NCBI RefSeq assembly: GCF_019279795.1
Contig: NC_056750.1
Span: 699,152,894 to 699,216,893, forward strand
From: Protopterus annectens
Taxonomy: Eukaryota; Chordata; Ceratodontiformes; Protopteridae
DNA length: 64,000 bases
Reading direction: 5' to 3'
Both the position numbers and the translations under genes were made by a program. Of this stretch, positions 44,155 to 55,734 are shown in pieces (positions within the stretch are counted from its first letter, which is position 1; each line of letters starts with the position of its first letter). The notes under the pieces were generated by a model. It saw only the letters and a list, made by a program, of their open reading frames with translations, made no database searches and was not told the DNA's origin.

Positions 44155-45858
44155 GTCTGTTCTTACCCCTTTGAAACTTTTCTGGATTAGGAAAGGACCA
44201 GTTTTTTGAAGGCCAATTCCTTCTGAATCTGGGGGGTTGAACCTGGAGGAAATCCTTCACAGTCTGAACTGATTTTTCTTTTTCTTCGATGGTCTTTAAC
44301 ACATCCTTAGCATTTGTACCAAAAAGCTTGTTCTTTTCCAAAGGTGCATCCAGAAGTTTTGCTTTTACATGATCTGGTAGAGGTTGATCTTTTAACCAAG
44401 CATGTCTATGAATGACTGCCCCTGTCATAGCTGCCCTACATGAAGCTTCCAGTGCATCATATCCACACTGCAGGAAGTGATTGCTTACTTGCTGAGTGTT
44501 ATGTACAGCTTCCTGCAAAGTCTTCCTGTCTAAAGGATCAGGAGTGGCTAATGTTTTTTGTAAATCTTCTAACAGATAATCCTGATATTGTAACATATGG
44601 AAAAGGCAATTTAAAGCTCTCATAGATAAGGTAGTGGATGTGTAAACCTTTTTGCCCCATCTCTCTAATGACCTAGCTTCCCTGTTGGAGGGCAAAGGAT
44701 TTTTTGAGGTGGAGGCCAAAACTCCTTTAGGCCCCTGTGAAATAGTTTCCAAATCAGCAGTGTGGGCCCTGAATAAATGGGAATGAGTTTCAGGGACCCT
44801 GTAATACCTGTCTGGCTTGGCTGGAGCAGGAGGAAGAGAATCAGGGGTAGCACTAGAGTCAGAGTACAAATCATCCAGAACATCAAGTACAGGAGGAATA
44901 GCTAAGGGCCTGTGCTGAGGCTTCTTAAGGAAAGTCCTAAGGCGTTTCCTAGAATCAGAGTATTCCTGACCTTGCCACTTGAAATGTTCCCTCATGGTGT
45001 GCAGAACTTCCCCAAAAGAAATATCCTCAGGAGGGGAGGCCAAGGGGATGGAATCTTCTGCATCCGAGTCCTCATAGGTCTGGAAGAGCTCTTCCTGGCT
45101 ATCAGAGTGTACAGAGCCCTCAGAATCTTCATCTGAAGGAGTAGGGTCAGAGGGTTCAACCCGGGGCCTTTTATCAGGAGGAGGCTGGGATCCTCTCTCA
45201 GGATGGGCCTGTGACCCTCTAATCATGGAAATCAAATCAGCAGCCATGGACATAATTTGTGTCTCTGGAGTCGGCTGAGGTAAGGGTTTAAAAGTAATAT
45301 GCTTTGTTTTGCTGGCTGCCTTAGCCCTAGTGTAGGCCTTAATAGACATGGCCATAGGGGGCCTGGCAGCTCCATCGCAGGAGTGACCTTGTCTACAGCA
45401 ATGGTCTCGGGCATTTCCTCGGTTTCGGTATCCGGAGGAAAATCTATAACTGGCATCGGAGTAATGTCTGGAATCGGAGTCGTCGGTAATGCGGTGTCTT
45501 CGGTTCGGAGCGGTGGAGTGACCGTCTCAGAGGGAACCGAAGCACTCGCACTAGGTTTTGGCGTGGAGTCGGTGATAGACGCGGGCTGAGGATGTCGGTC
45601 CCGGTCTTTTCGCTTTTTGGGCGTTTGCGATGTCGGAAGATGCGACGGCATGGTGTAAGCAAAATTATCGCCGAAAAAATCTTCAGCGAACTCCGCCCGG
45701 TGCCTGAGAGTGCGCTTGTTGAAGCGAGCACAGGCTACACAGGCCGAGACGTCATGGTCTGGGCCCAGGCAAAGGAGATAGTAAGAGTGGAAATCCTTAT
45801 GAGGTATTTGTTTACCACAAGAAAGACAATTGTTAACTTTTTCAGTAATTTCTGACAT
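44042..45858 (-). pseudogene. DIRS D Gag-like protein (ORF1), one frameshift
   Basis: The start was placed at the Met at 45858 (MSEITEKV) because the Cys/His cluster follows at once (CLSCGKQIPHKDFH, CLGPDHDVSACVAC) and lines up with the start of copy A Gag. An upstream Met at 46125 lies inside the terminal repeat. The frame 45232-46125 hands over to 44042-45355 by a frameshift near 45330. The C-terminus is Arg/Gly-rich (RRGRGRGQYRG), as in copy A. Its end overlaps ORF2 by 113 bp. Confidence 0.82.
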
Positions 45859-45972
45859 CGGCTGAGGCAAGAAAAGGTCCCCAACAGGGTACTTAGCTTT
45901 TTTGATGACTTCGGTATCGTAGAATACAGGAGCTGACTGACCGGCACTTGCGAACTGCTTCTGCTTCGGGCA

Positions 45973-46159
45973 CCGCGCGGCAAGAAAGACTGAAGAAAAT
46001 GGCATCGGCTGATGCTTATGTACTCCAGCCGCTCTGACGTCGGAGAGAAATGTGACATCAGCCGACGTCGGACCCAGACTTTGGAATCCGGCCGACCGAG
46101 GGCTGCCTGAGGCAGGACAACCCACATGTTATGACTGCAGTTGCATTCTTGAAGGACAT
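45973..46159. repeat. Right inverted terminal repeat of DIRS D
   Basis: Reverse complement of the left repeat. The outer 40 bp also match the ICR at 41021-41060. Confidence 0.88.
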
Positions 46160-46281
46160 CTACCTATTATTAAGCAATTACCAGACAAAACTTCAAGTCC
46201 CTCCAAAACCAGAAAACACAGTTGCCTGTGCTGAAATGTACAAAGAAACTCTGTACAATCATATTACTAAATGCACAGAAA
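46160..46281 (+). pseudogene. CR1-3 linker segment between the two DIRS insertions
   Basis: 122 bp encoding QVPPKPENTVACAEMYKETL and ITKCTE, which align with FKAPGPVENTAKTAESFINA and EHLQECMDH of CR1-2. The left edge abuts DIRS D, the right edge DIRS B. Confidence 0.82.
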
Positions 46282-46475
46282 CTTTTAGTTATGTACTCAC
46301 CATAACTTTAGATGTTTGGGATCCATCTCGCCTACATTCTGTACTGATGGGCTCGGAGCTGATCCTCGGCTCCGACTCGGCACGCTATGCTATAGAGCGA
46401 AGCCTCTTATTGGCTGAGCTATTCTCTATCCCAGGATGCACCACCACTAATCCCCCAGATCTTGTTTGTCCGCAT
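46282..46475. repeat. Left inverted terminal repeat of DIRS B
   Basis: Matches the reverse complement of 52420-52584 from about 46323. The outer part matches the ICR. It carries GTTATG, a 7-bp spacer and CATAAC near its end, as in copy A. Confidence 0.88.
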
Positions 46476-46589
46476 TCATGCACACACACATAACTTGTTT
46501 ATATAACATTGCCAGATGTTTCAAGATGAAACAATAGAATTCGGACCGTCCGATCTCTTCTGATCTGGGGAAGGAGGGTGGGTTATTGG

Positions 46590-46689
46590 GAATGTAGGCG
46601 AGATGGATCCCAAACATCTAAAGTTATGGTGAGTACATAACTAAAAGATGTTATGTGATCCTATCTCGCCTACATTCTGTACTGATGGG
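46590..46689. repeat. ICR of DIRS B
   Basis: Joined complements of both outer ends. The junction at 46635-46656 is a perfect 7-bp inverted repeat, ACATAAC and GTTATGT, around an 8-bp spacer TAAAAGAT. Confidence 0.88.
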
Positions 46690-46721
46690 ACAGCGTCCCT
46701 AGCACCTAAATCCTGGGTGGC

Positions 46722-48529
46722 TCACTGGAAAACACTCCTGAGCACTGTGGAACCAAATGAAGCTCGCCCCCGAGATGCCACATCCAATTTGTAGTGGGAG
46801 ATGAAGGAGTGCGGGGAAGACCACGTAGCCGCAGCACAAATGTCACTAATGGCAAGCTTAGAATGGAATGCTATTGAAGTAGCCATAGCCCTTGTAGAAT
46901 GAGTTTTGACAGGGGTCGTAAGCTCTTTATTAGAAGAGGAATAAGCTTGACTAATACAGTCCCTGATCCATTTGGCAATAGTGACCTTTGTGACGGCTTT
47001 GCCCAATTTATTATCCGAAAAGGCCACAAACAATTGATCTGTTTTCCTTGTTTGTTTGGTCCTGTCTAAATAAAAACGCAATTGCCTGTGGACATCCAAT
47101 GTGTGGAATATGTATTCTGCTTTGTTGAATACTTTGGAAAGAAAACTGGAAGTTCTAATGACTGCTGCAGGCAAAAACTGGAACAAACCTTAGGGACAAA
47201 AGATGGATTAGGCCTGAGGGATACTCTATCTTTGTGAAAAACCAGGTACGGTGGTTTTACAGATAGAGCTTGAAGCTCTGAAACCCTTCTGGCAGAAGTA
47301 ATCGCAACCAGAAAGGCAGTTTTCCAAGATAGAAATTTTAAATCACATGTTGCTGCCGGTTTGAAGGGGGAGGTGGTTAAGGCACGTAATATCACATCGA
47401 GATCCCACATAGAAGCAGGATGAGAAATCGGAGGTCGTAAAAGCGCAGCACCTTTCATGAAGGTTTTACACAATCTGTTGCTCATTAAAGGTGGGTTTAT
47501 AGATTCATGAAAATTGGAAATAGCTGCCAATTGGACCTTGATGGTAGAGACTGAAGAACCTTGATTGAATAGGGAAGTTAGAAATTTCAGGACTTCCGAT
47601 ACAGGAATAGTGATGGGATCCAGACCCCGGAGTTGAGCCCAAATAGCGAATCTCTTCCATTTGCTAGTATACAATTTCTTAGTGGCAGACTTGTGGGCCG
47701 AAGATAAGATATGTATGACTTCCGGGTCTAAGGTATGATTCCTGACTATAGTCAGAAGAGGAGGAGCCAAGCTGTTAACTTCAAAGTTTGAAGGGACTGG
47801 TGGAGTTGTCCCGACTGATGAGTTAGTAGGTCTGGGATCTGATCCAAGAACCATGGACCGTCCAGTGCATATTTCCGAAGATAGGGGAACCATACCTGAT
47901 GAGGCCAGTAAGGGGAAACTAAGATCATTTTGCTCCCCTAGTGAGATGCCTTTTGGATCACTCTGGGAAGGAGGGGAACTGGGGGGAAGGCGTATAGCAA
48001 GCCGGTGGGCCAAGGATGGGCTAATGCGTCCATAGGACTCTCTCCCGGAGCTGGAGTGAGGGAGAAGAACTTTCTGCACTTCGCGTTCAGCGGGGTTGCG
48101 AAGAGGTCGCAACAAGGAGTTCCCCATCTGCTGAAGATCTGAGTTGTCACTGCATTGTTCAGAGACCACTCGTGAGGAGAGAGGACAGTTCTGCTCAGTC
48201 TGTCGGCTATCACGTTGGATTTGCCAGGAATATGAGTTGCTATCAGAAAACGTCTGGTCGCCACTGCCCATTCCCATACTCTCATGGCCTCTCTGCAAAG
48301 AGGGTAGGATCTGGTTCCTCTCTGCTTGTTCAGATACCAGACCACTGACATGTTGTCGAAGTGAATGGCAATTACGCCCTGAGGGAGGTAATCGTGGAGG
48401 GCTTGTAGAGATAGAAGCACCGCCCTCATTTCCAAAATGTTGATATGAAGAAGACTCTCTTCTGAATGCCATTTGCCTTGGACTGACCTGCCCAGGGAAT
48501 GCCCCCCCCCCACCCCATCCGGGAGGCAT
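46722..48529 (-). pseudogene. DIRS B tyrosine recombinase, one frameshift
   Basis: 47066-48529 has the overlapping N-terminus and Arg in ITSARRVSEL. A frameshift near 47135 moves to 46722-47186 with HSTRAMATS and HSFISHYKLD. All catalytic residues are still readable, but in two frames. Confidence 0.86.
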
Positions 48530-49679
48530 CCGTAGTCAAAGTGGCCATAGGAGGAGGTGGAACAAAGGGTCGACCCTGATCCAGATTGGAGGGCACCAGC
48601 CACCAGCGAAGGTCCCGTTTGCAGGTTTCCGTGATCCGTATGAGGTGACTGAGAGGGAGATCCTGAAAGGACCACTGTGTCGAAAGAAGCCACTGGAGAA
48701 TTCTCATGTGCAACCTTGCTAGGGGAACCAGAAGAACAGTGGCTGACATAGATCCCAATAGCTGCAGGACCATCCTGGCTGGAGCTTTGGATCTGAGAAG
48801 CAAGGCTCGGACTTGAGCCTGTATAGTTTGTATCCTTTCTGTAGGAAGATAGACCCGCATTCGATTTGAGTCTATCTCTACTCCGATGAATCTTATGCGC
48901 TGAGATGGCAGCAACACAGACTTTGGCCAATTGAAGGTGATCCCAAGGGAAGTGCCTAGTGATATTGTGGCTTGTAGGTTCTGCAATAGTAGACGCCTGG
49001 AGGTGGCAGTTAGGAGCCAGTCGTCCAGATACGGAAACACCTGGAATCCTAGACTCCTCAGGTGAGCAGTCACGACTGCCAAACATTTGGTGAACACCCT
49101 GGGGGCTGTGCTGAGACCAAAGGGCAGCGCGCGGAACTGAAAATGACTGTCTCCTAGGCTGAAGCGCAAATGTTTCCTGGACGCCTGATCTACCAGGATG
49201 TGGTAATAAGCGTCCTTGAGATCTATGGAGCACATCCAAACACCTTTCTCCAGCAGTGGGAGAATGGATTGTAAGGTGACCATTCGGAACTTGGACTTTT
49301 TGACTGAACGATTTAGAATGCTGAGATCCAAAATGGGCCTCAAGTCCCCGGTCTTTTTTGGCACCAAAAAGAATCTTGAGTAAGTCCCTAATCCGATCTG
49401 GTCTGCGGGGACCGGTTGGATGACTCCTTTTTGAAGCAGCTTTGAGACTTCTAAGGCTGCAATATCCCGTTGACTGGGTGGCGGGTCCGGGATTTTCTTG
49501 GACGGAGGTGGGGAGTGAGAAAAGGGGATGGCGTAACCTCTGGCGATAATTCGAAGCACCCATCGGTCCTGAGTGATACCTTCCCAGGCTTTTAGGTGCC
49601 TCGAAAAATGACCCCCGACTGGCTCTGGAGCTGCACAGTCGGGCAATCCTTCAGGGATTGTGGAAGGCTGAAGAGCCAC
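47938..49679 (-). pseudogene. DIRS B RT/RNase H/methyltransferase-like polyprotein, two lesions
   Basis: 48426-49679 is an open RT with FRALPFGLSTAPRVFTKCLA and YLDDWLL, where copy A has a stop. A lengthened C run near 48500 causes a frameshift. The product continues in 47938-49563 (NILEMRAVLLSLQAL, NMSVVWYLNKQ, CDLFATPLNAKC). A TTG-to-TAG change ends it early at 47938, after VIQKASH, where copy A reads on. Confidence 0.87.
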
Positions 49680-51980
49680 AAAAGGACTCGTGGTCTCCAG
49701 TGTTGCGGGGGCCTCTGCTGCCTCTGGGATGGCATCTTCCAGAAAAATTTCCCCCTCCTCTGCCTCTAGAAGGGGGATCGTCCTGCTGCGAGGGATAAGA
49801 CTTCTGGGATCTACGGAACCACATTTTCCCTCCTCTTTTAGCCTTGGGATAAGGCCGAAAGGGAGTGGAAAATCGTGCCCCTACGGCAGTCAAAGTCTTA
49901 CCTTCTTGCTCGCAGCAGGTCAATGTGTCCTTTACCTTGGGTACAAACAAAGAGGACCCATCAAAGGGAGTGTCGGCAAAGGAAGACTTAAAGGCTTCCG
50001 CAAAATGACACAGGCGGAGCCAGGCTTGCCTCCGTAGAGCAATACCCGTACCCGCCGCTCTACTCGCCCCCTCGGCCACATATGAAATGAGCCTCATGGA
50101 CGAGTTTGATATCGATGACAGCATAGCCAACTGAGAGCCAACCGTCTGGGCCAGCTGCTCAGGTAGGTTACCCAAGAGGGTATCTGAAAGCTCCTTGATC
50201 AGATCCCTCTGAAACCTGGTGAAGTGCGTTAAATAGTTTAGGGACCTTAAGGTAAAGGCCGCTGAACTGAGGGTGCGCTTCCCGTACCGATCCATGCTCC
50301 TAGACTCCTTATTAGGAGGATGGATGGACGTCGAAGCCTCTGCTACATCTTGTTGGGTAGCAGATGCCACCACCAAGGCATCTACAGCCACACCTTTGGT
50401 CAAAAACTCCTTCTCTGGGGGTGCTGATAGGAACTTATTTGGGTGAGCAGGCACCGGTTCCACAGAGTCTGGATGTTCCCACGCCCTTCGACAGATCAAA
50501 TCTAGGAGCTCATCGAAGGGCGGAGACACCCAGGAGGCGGACGGCTGAGCCCCGAAGGCCTTAAGGAACACCGACTTGTCAGCAGAAGGGGGTTTGAAAT
50601 GCCAGCCGCCTCGTTGTTTGAGGGCTTCCAAGATGTCTGCAAAGGAGACATCATCTGAGGACGACTTAGGGGACCCTTCCGCATCATCAAGATCAGTGTC
50701 TGACGTGAGAGACTCATCGGGGGAGTCGACGTGCTTCCTCTTGCACGATCTTTTCCTTTTGGGTTCCTCTGAAGAAGCTTCAGAAGGACCTCCAGGAGGG
50801 GGGGAACCCCCAGTGGGGGTGACCTCAGGCCCCGGGGCTCCATTGTCTAAGGACAGGGGGACTACCAAAGACCCAGTCTCCGTATGTAGGGAATGTGCTG
50901 GTGAGACCGTAGAGGTAGCCAAAGAAGATTTGGCTAACGCACTCCTCATGGCCCTGAAGGACGGACCACCAGAATCCTGGGAAGGTCCAACCCCCGTGGC
51001 CACAACAGTAGATGGTACCCCCGCAGCCGACGCACCGAGAGGAAGGCTGGGAAACGAAAACATCAGTCCCGAAGCGTCCCCCCGGGGCCGACAGAGGAGG
51101 TCCGTGTACCAAACTCTGACTCGAGAGCCGGGGTTGGAGTAAGGGTCGGGGCCAACCCGAAAACCTCCATCGGCTCCACCAGCACTGGCTCCAACGGTGC
51201 CGAGGCTGTTGGAGGAGGAACCAGAACTACAGGGTGGGCCATCGGCTCCAAAGCCGAATGGGCTGGAGCCGAAACTAATTTCTGGAATACAGGAGACTGA
51301 AATAGTCTTAGGAGCACCCTGTCGATGTCCGAATCCGACATCTTGGAAGATCGAGAGGAAACCGATCGGGCCCGAACCGACTTCTCCATCGGCTCCGAAG
51401 GACTGGGGGACCGGCTCCGAATGGACTCAACCAGTATCTGTGCCGAGGGAGATCCCAAAACAATTTCCCTCAGTGCCGAGGAGGGATTTGGCGCCGAAGG
51501 GGAAGAGTCTGAGCCGGCAACCCTTATCGGCTCCAAAATCAGTGGAGCCGATGAAGGAGACCCGCCTCTCGAAGCCCCAGTCATCGACTCCGAAACCAGA
51601 AGAGTCGAGACTGGGGGCATTGAGGCAGACCGTTCCGCCCTCGGCTCCGAAGTCCGTGGAGCTGATGGAGAAGCCTGCCTGGATTTCTTAGTAGTCGGTT
51701 CCGACGGGCTGGTCGGAGCCGACGCTTTCTTTTTCTTAGTTGGAGAGGAAGAGGAAGATAAGGCCTCCTCGAAGGAGGGTTTAATCAGCCCTTTCAAGAT
51801 TAATTTATTCTTCCTCTCTTGGAGGACCCTAGAGGAAAAGGCGTGACACACGCTGCAGGACTCCTGTAGGTGCTTGGCGCCTAAACAATATACGCACGAG
51901 GAATGATCATCGGTTATAGACATTTTATAATTGCACCTCGTGCACTTCTTGAATTCTGAGGGTCTATGTTCTTTGGACAT
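49651..51980 (-). pseudogene. DIRS B Gag-like protein (ORF1), one frameshift
   Basis: 51063-51980 gives the N-terminus with the same Cys/His cluster as copy A (KKCTRCNYKMSITDDHSSC). A frameshift near 51070 moves to 49651-51063, which continues with the Ser/Pro-rich and Gly/Arg-rich parts (SRGRGGGNFSGR). Close relative of the intact copy A Gag. Confidence 0.85.
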
Positions 51981-52419
51981 AATGCCTCTAAAACACTCAC
52001 TATAACAGTGGAAAAAAGTACTATCTAGTCAGAAAACAAAGATTTTAAACAACAATAAATCTTTTTTTTTTTTTTTTTTTTTTTTAAATAGATCAAAATT
52101 AACTAGTACAATACAATACAAATATCACAAACACCAAAAAGGAGGGCCAAGAACCCTCTAACTTAAACAGGTACTTGACCTCCTTAAAAAAAGAGAAAAC
52201 TTGCTAAGGAGTAGGGGAAGGCCCCTCTAACTTAAACGGGAAAACTTTCCCTAATCAAACACACAAATTTACCACAAAATTATACCAAAAAAACACGCGT
52301 ACACAACAATAGCTGTTAAAACAGCTTTTTGGGTAAGAATAGAGAATTTCCTGACAGGAAAACTTTAGAAAAAAACAGCACTTAGCTCAGCCAAGTTTGA
52401 GACCATGTCCTAGCTTGTA
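51981..52419 (-). other. DIRS B 5' leader with duplicated motif and poly-T run
   Basis: Between Gag and the right repeat. CCCTCTAACTTAAAC occurs twice (52153, 52214) against once in copy A (near 7319), and there is a T run at 52062-52085 on the plus strand. No ORF. Confidence 0.6.
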
Positions 52420-52584
52420 AGCGGCAAACGAGATCTGGGGGATTAGTGGTGGTGCATCCTGGGATAGAGAATAGCTCAGCCAATAAGAGGCTTCGCTCTA
52501 TAGCATAGCGTGCCGAGTCGGAGCCGAGGTTCAGCTCCGAGCCCATCAGTACAGAATGTAGGCAAGACAGGATCACATAACATC
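52420..52584. repeat. Right inverted terminal repeat of DIRS B
   Basis: Reverse complement of the left repeat. It ends ACATAACATC before CR1 sequence resumes. Confidence 0.88.
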
Positions 52585-54500
52585 AACTGTTCCTACCAGA
52601 AACAAGCCCAGAAAAAAATCAAAAATCAAACCATCCTGGTGGAATCAAAACATAAACGGCATGTATAACAAAAGGGAAAAAAGTCATAGCTAAAATTAGC
52701 AGAATAAAAACCCTCTCATCAGACTAAACAGCTAAAAATGCAAATTAAGTCTACCAAAGACAATTTTGAGGCAAAGATTGTCTCCTAGGCCAAGGACAAC
52801 CACAAGACTTTCTTTAGCAATGTTTTAAACCTTAAAGGCAGTACACAACAATTTGCAGAACTGACAAAACTGATTGCTAATGAAGCCACTTGAAGCTGGA
52901 AGATATATAAATTCTGGTCACTTAGGCTAAGAACACCATAACGGTTGGCCACAGTAATATCCCTGATGACTCCTAAATAGCCTGAAGCATGACCTATCTT
53001 GACCACTGGACTCAATATTTAACCATAGCCTCCAAACAGGCTTTCTGCCACTTGAATTGAGGTCTGTAATGGCCATCCCTCTGCACAAGTGCTGCCCATC
53101 AACAGATCCTGGTTTGTAAACCCATAAGTCTGACTAGTTTCACATGTGAAGCCATGGAAAGAATTATCATTGATATGATTAATATTAACACAGGAAATCT
53201 TCAGACACTGGATCCCACCCAGTCTGGCTTTGTCAAAGGTGGATCATGCCTACTCTACCTGGTGTACATCCTTGAAAAGGTCACCAGTACAATGAATAAG
53301 GACAAAATGGTGCATACTGCCAACCTTGACCTGGCATTTTTATATAATACCTCACTCAGGCATTGAAACCAAACTCACAGAATTAGCCGTTCTCTTACAT
53401 TATGTACTGGATAGCCAGCTGGCTCTTAGATAGGACCCAGGAAGTTAGGATAATGGAGATCACCTCCACAAAGAGGCTAGTCATTAGCACAGTCCCTCGT
53501 TTACTTTATGGAAGTCAAAGAAAATGTCAAAGGCTTCTGGCTGACCAAATGTGAAGATGATTGCAAAGTAGGAGTAGTCATAGAATCTCCTGAAGCACTA
53601 ATATCTTACAGGAAGGACTAACAGAAAAATGACTTGTGCCAAAGCAATGGCTTAAAACTCAGTGTTAAGAAATGCATAATAGCACCCTTTGGGAAATCAG
53701 CCACCAAAAGAAATTACATTATTGATAACACCCCTAAGAGTGGACACAGTAGTCAGGGATTTGGCAGCAAATGTGGATAGTAACTTGGCTTTCGACCAGC
53801 ATGTGTCTAAGGCAGCAAGGAAATCATTCTATGTCGCTCAACTTATAAGCAAGGGCATAGAATATAGTCCCAAAGTGGCCATCATTCTTTTGTATTCAGC
53901 CATCATCAGACCCGTCAATAACTACAATGCCCCCTTTAGTATGTACCCGACCAGGCACATGCAGTAACTGGAATGTCCACAGAGGTTCCTCACAAATAGA
54001 ATACAGGGTATAAACGACATGTCCTATGCAGATCACCTTAAAGCCCTATCCTTATACTCAGGTTCCTAAAGATTGCTGAAAGGTGATCTGTGTCTAGCAT
54101 ATAAGGCATTCTTCGATCCTGCTCTGAAGGATCTTTTGGACATCTAAAAAAATTAATAGCATCAGAATTGTTTGTGACATAAGTAGGACATATTGGGGGA
54201 ACAGGTATGTGTCTCAGATAATTCCCCTCCTATGGAACGGGCTTCACATCAGAGTTCTTCTCTAACCTTATTCAAGTGTAACCTGGACCAGTGCATGGGA
54301 AATCAAAAATTCACCCCAGGTCTAGCACCCGTCTCCAATGGACAGAGGCAGTCTGTAAATCATACGCTAACTTACATATACTCCTTAAAATAACCTCTTA
54401 AGGCACAAAACACTTGTTGGATACATCTGGAATGCATGGTTAGACTATTAAAGGCCCCAGTGGTCATTAGCCTTGTATACACCTAAGAACCTATACACTT
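52585..54500 (+). pseudogene. CR1-3 linker end and reverse transcriptase
   Basis: Begins TVPTRNK (following KCTE across DIRS B), then KPSWWNQNINGMYNKR, matching the RPVWWTPAINKLYNRR of CR1-2. The RT region has TLDPTQSGFVKGGSCLLYLV (53154-53366). Later come NILQEGLTEK and the C-terminal LTLFKCNLDQCMGNQKFTPG at 54240-54310. Heavily broken by stops and frameshifts, so older than the DIRS within it. Confidence 0.83.
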
Positions 54501-55734
54501 ATATATACACAATTTCCAAGTCTGCTATACCTTAAAGTAAGATGAATAATCCATTGTACTACAGTCTCAGTTAGGACACACTCACCTAGTCACTGGCTTA
54601 TTCCACATTTCTGATGATTGCAGTTACTGAAACAAATATTCATTGGGTACCCAGGAAGACTTTCATTGGTGCTGGGTAAGACAAAGCACTGATGAGTCCC
54701 TGGGTCCTGTATCACCACCACCACCAATAAAACAGAAAAGATGCATTTAAATGGCATAAATAAAACATTCAGATAATACATTAGTAATATCAAATCTGTT
54801 TGACTAACCTGAAACATTAATTAGTGAAGAACTTTAAATATCTGAATTCATCTCTTTTTGAGTTACAGTTTGCTCTGCTCTACGATACTGATTAATTTCT
54901 GACACTCTTGAACTACATAAACTGATTGATTAAAAAAAATATTCTCAAGTTCTTCTACCCGACACTAACCCACATACTAATGTAAGATCTTCTCTAATTT
55001 CCAGTTTATGCTAGCAAAATACATCTCTCCTAGAAAAGGAAATGCCACAGATTTATTAAACCGAAATGCAATTTTTAATCTAGATGCTACAAACCAGACA
55101 ACAAACAGACATGCTTAGAGTTTTGTTAATTTCCCATCTATTAGGTTATATACTTTTCACTATTTCTGTTACAACAAACTAAATTGCCTATGTCGTAAGT
55201 AGTGGTTTAATAAAGATGTCTCTTGTTTTAAAAAATGGCAGGAATTGAATAATTCATGTAATGTTGGTTAGGTTATAAGATATATAGCAATATATGTGCA
55301 TTACAATGTTTGTAATCGTGAACTTATTAATACACTTTGATTACTTTTATATCAATAAAAAATTGCCTGTGTCACAAGTGATAATTCAATAAAGGTGATA
55401 AAAAAAACCTAAAGCCTATTTAAGGTTATCTTGGAGTCTGTATCGTGGTGAATTGGCCTGTATGTATTATTAACAAACAAATGAATCTGTCTCATCTTAG
55501 ATCGGAGCTGGTTTCGCAAAACATCCATTTTGTTGTAGAATTTTTTTTTTTTAGTGTCATGATATATTTTTGTCAATATCCAAGTTTTTTTTTTTTTTAA
55601 GGGATATAAATTTCAACACCAGGAATAATATCAAGTGGTTCATACTTTATATGCCAAATATATATCTCCACATTACAATCTATAATAAACTAAATGTAAT
55701 TTTAGATTAGACAGCCTGATGGGGTAGGATAAAA
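54501..55734. other. No recognisable gene
   Basis: AT-rich spacer between the CR1-3 tail and DIRS fragment F1. Only short random ORFs. Confidence 0.5.

Larger units (their letters stand above)
40579..46159 (-). mobile_element. DIRS retrotransposon copy D, complete (family 2)
   Basis: 5.58 kb, coding on the minus strand, inserted in CR1-3. Inverted terminal repeats of about 200 bp: 40579-40785 and 45973-46159. ICR at 40967-41060. Same gene order as copy A, but the proteins are clearly diverged. The recombinase is intact. Gag and the RT polyprotein each have one frameshift. Confidence 0.92.
46282..52584 (-). mobile_element. DIRS retrotransposon copy B, complete (family 1)
   Basis: 6.3 kb, same family as copy A, inserted in CR1-3. 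Inverted terminal repeats 46282-46475 and 52420-52584; ICR 46590-46689. All three ORFs carry lesions, so it appears older than A. The flanking CR1 reads ACAGAA and then ACTGTTCC when the element is removed. Confidence 0.92.
38985..54500 (+). mobile_element. CR1-clade LINE copy CR1-3, split by a SINE and two DIRS
   Basis: CR1 sequence occurs at about 38985-39737, 40117-40578, 46160-46281 and 52585-54500, always plus strand and in protein order. The gaps are exactly the SINE (39754-40100 plus its target duplication), DIRS D and DIRS B. Joining the flanks restores the CR1 reading frame at both DIRS sites. The 3' end is near 54500 with a TATACACCTAAGAACCTATA tail. Confidence 0.88.

Noticed and set aside
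46052-46493. Plus-strand ORF crossing the DIRS D right end, CR1 and DIRS B left end
   Set aside because: It spans three unrelated pieces; only the 122-bp CR1 part is real coding sequence.
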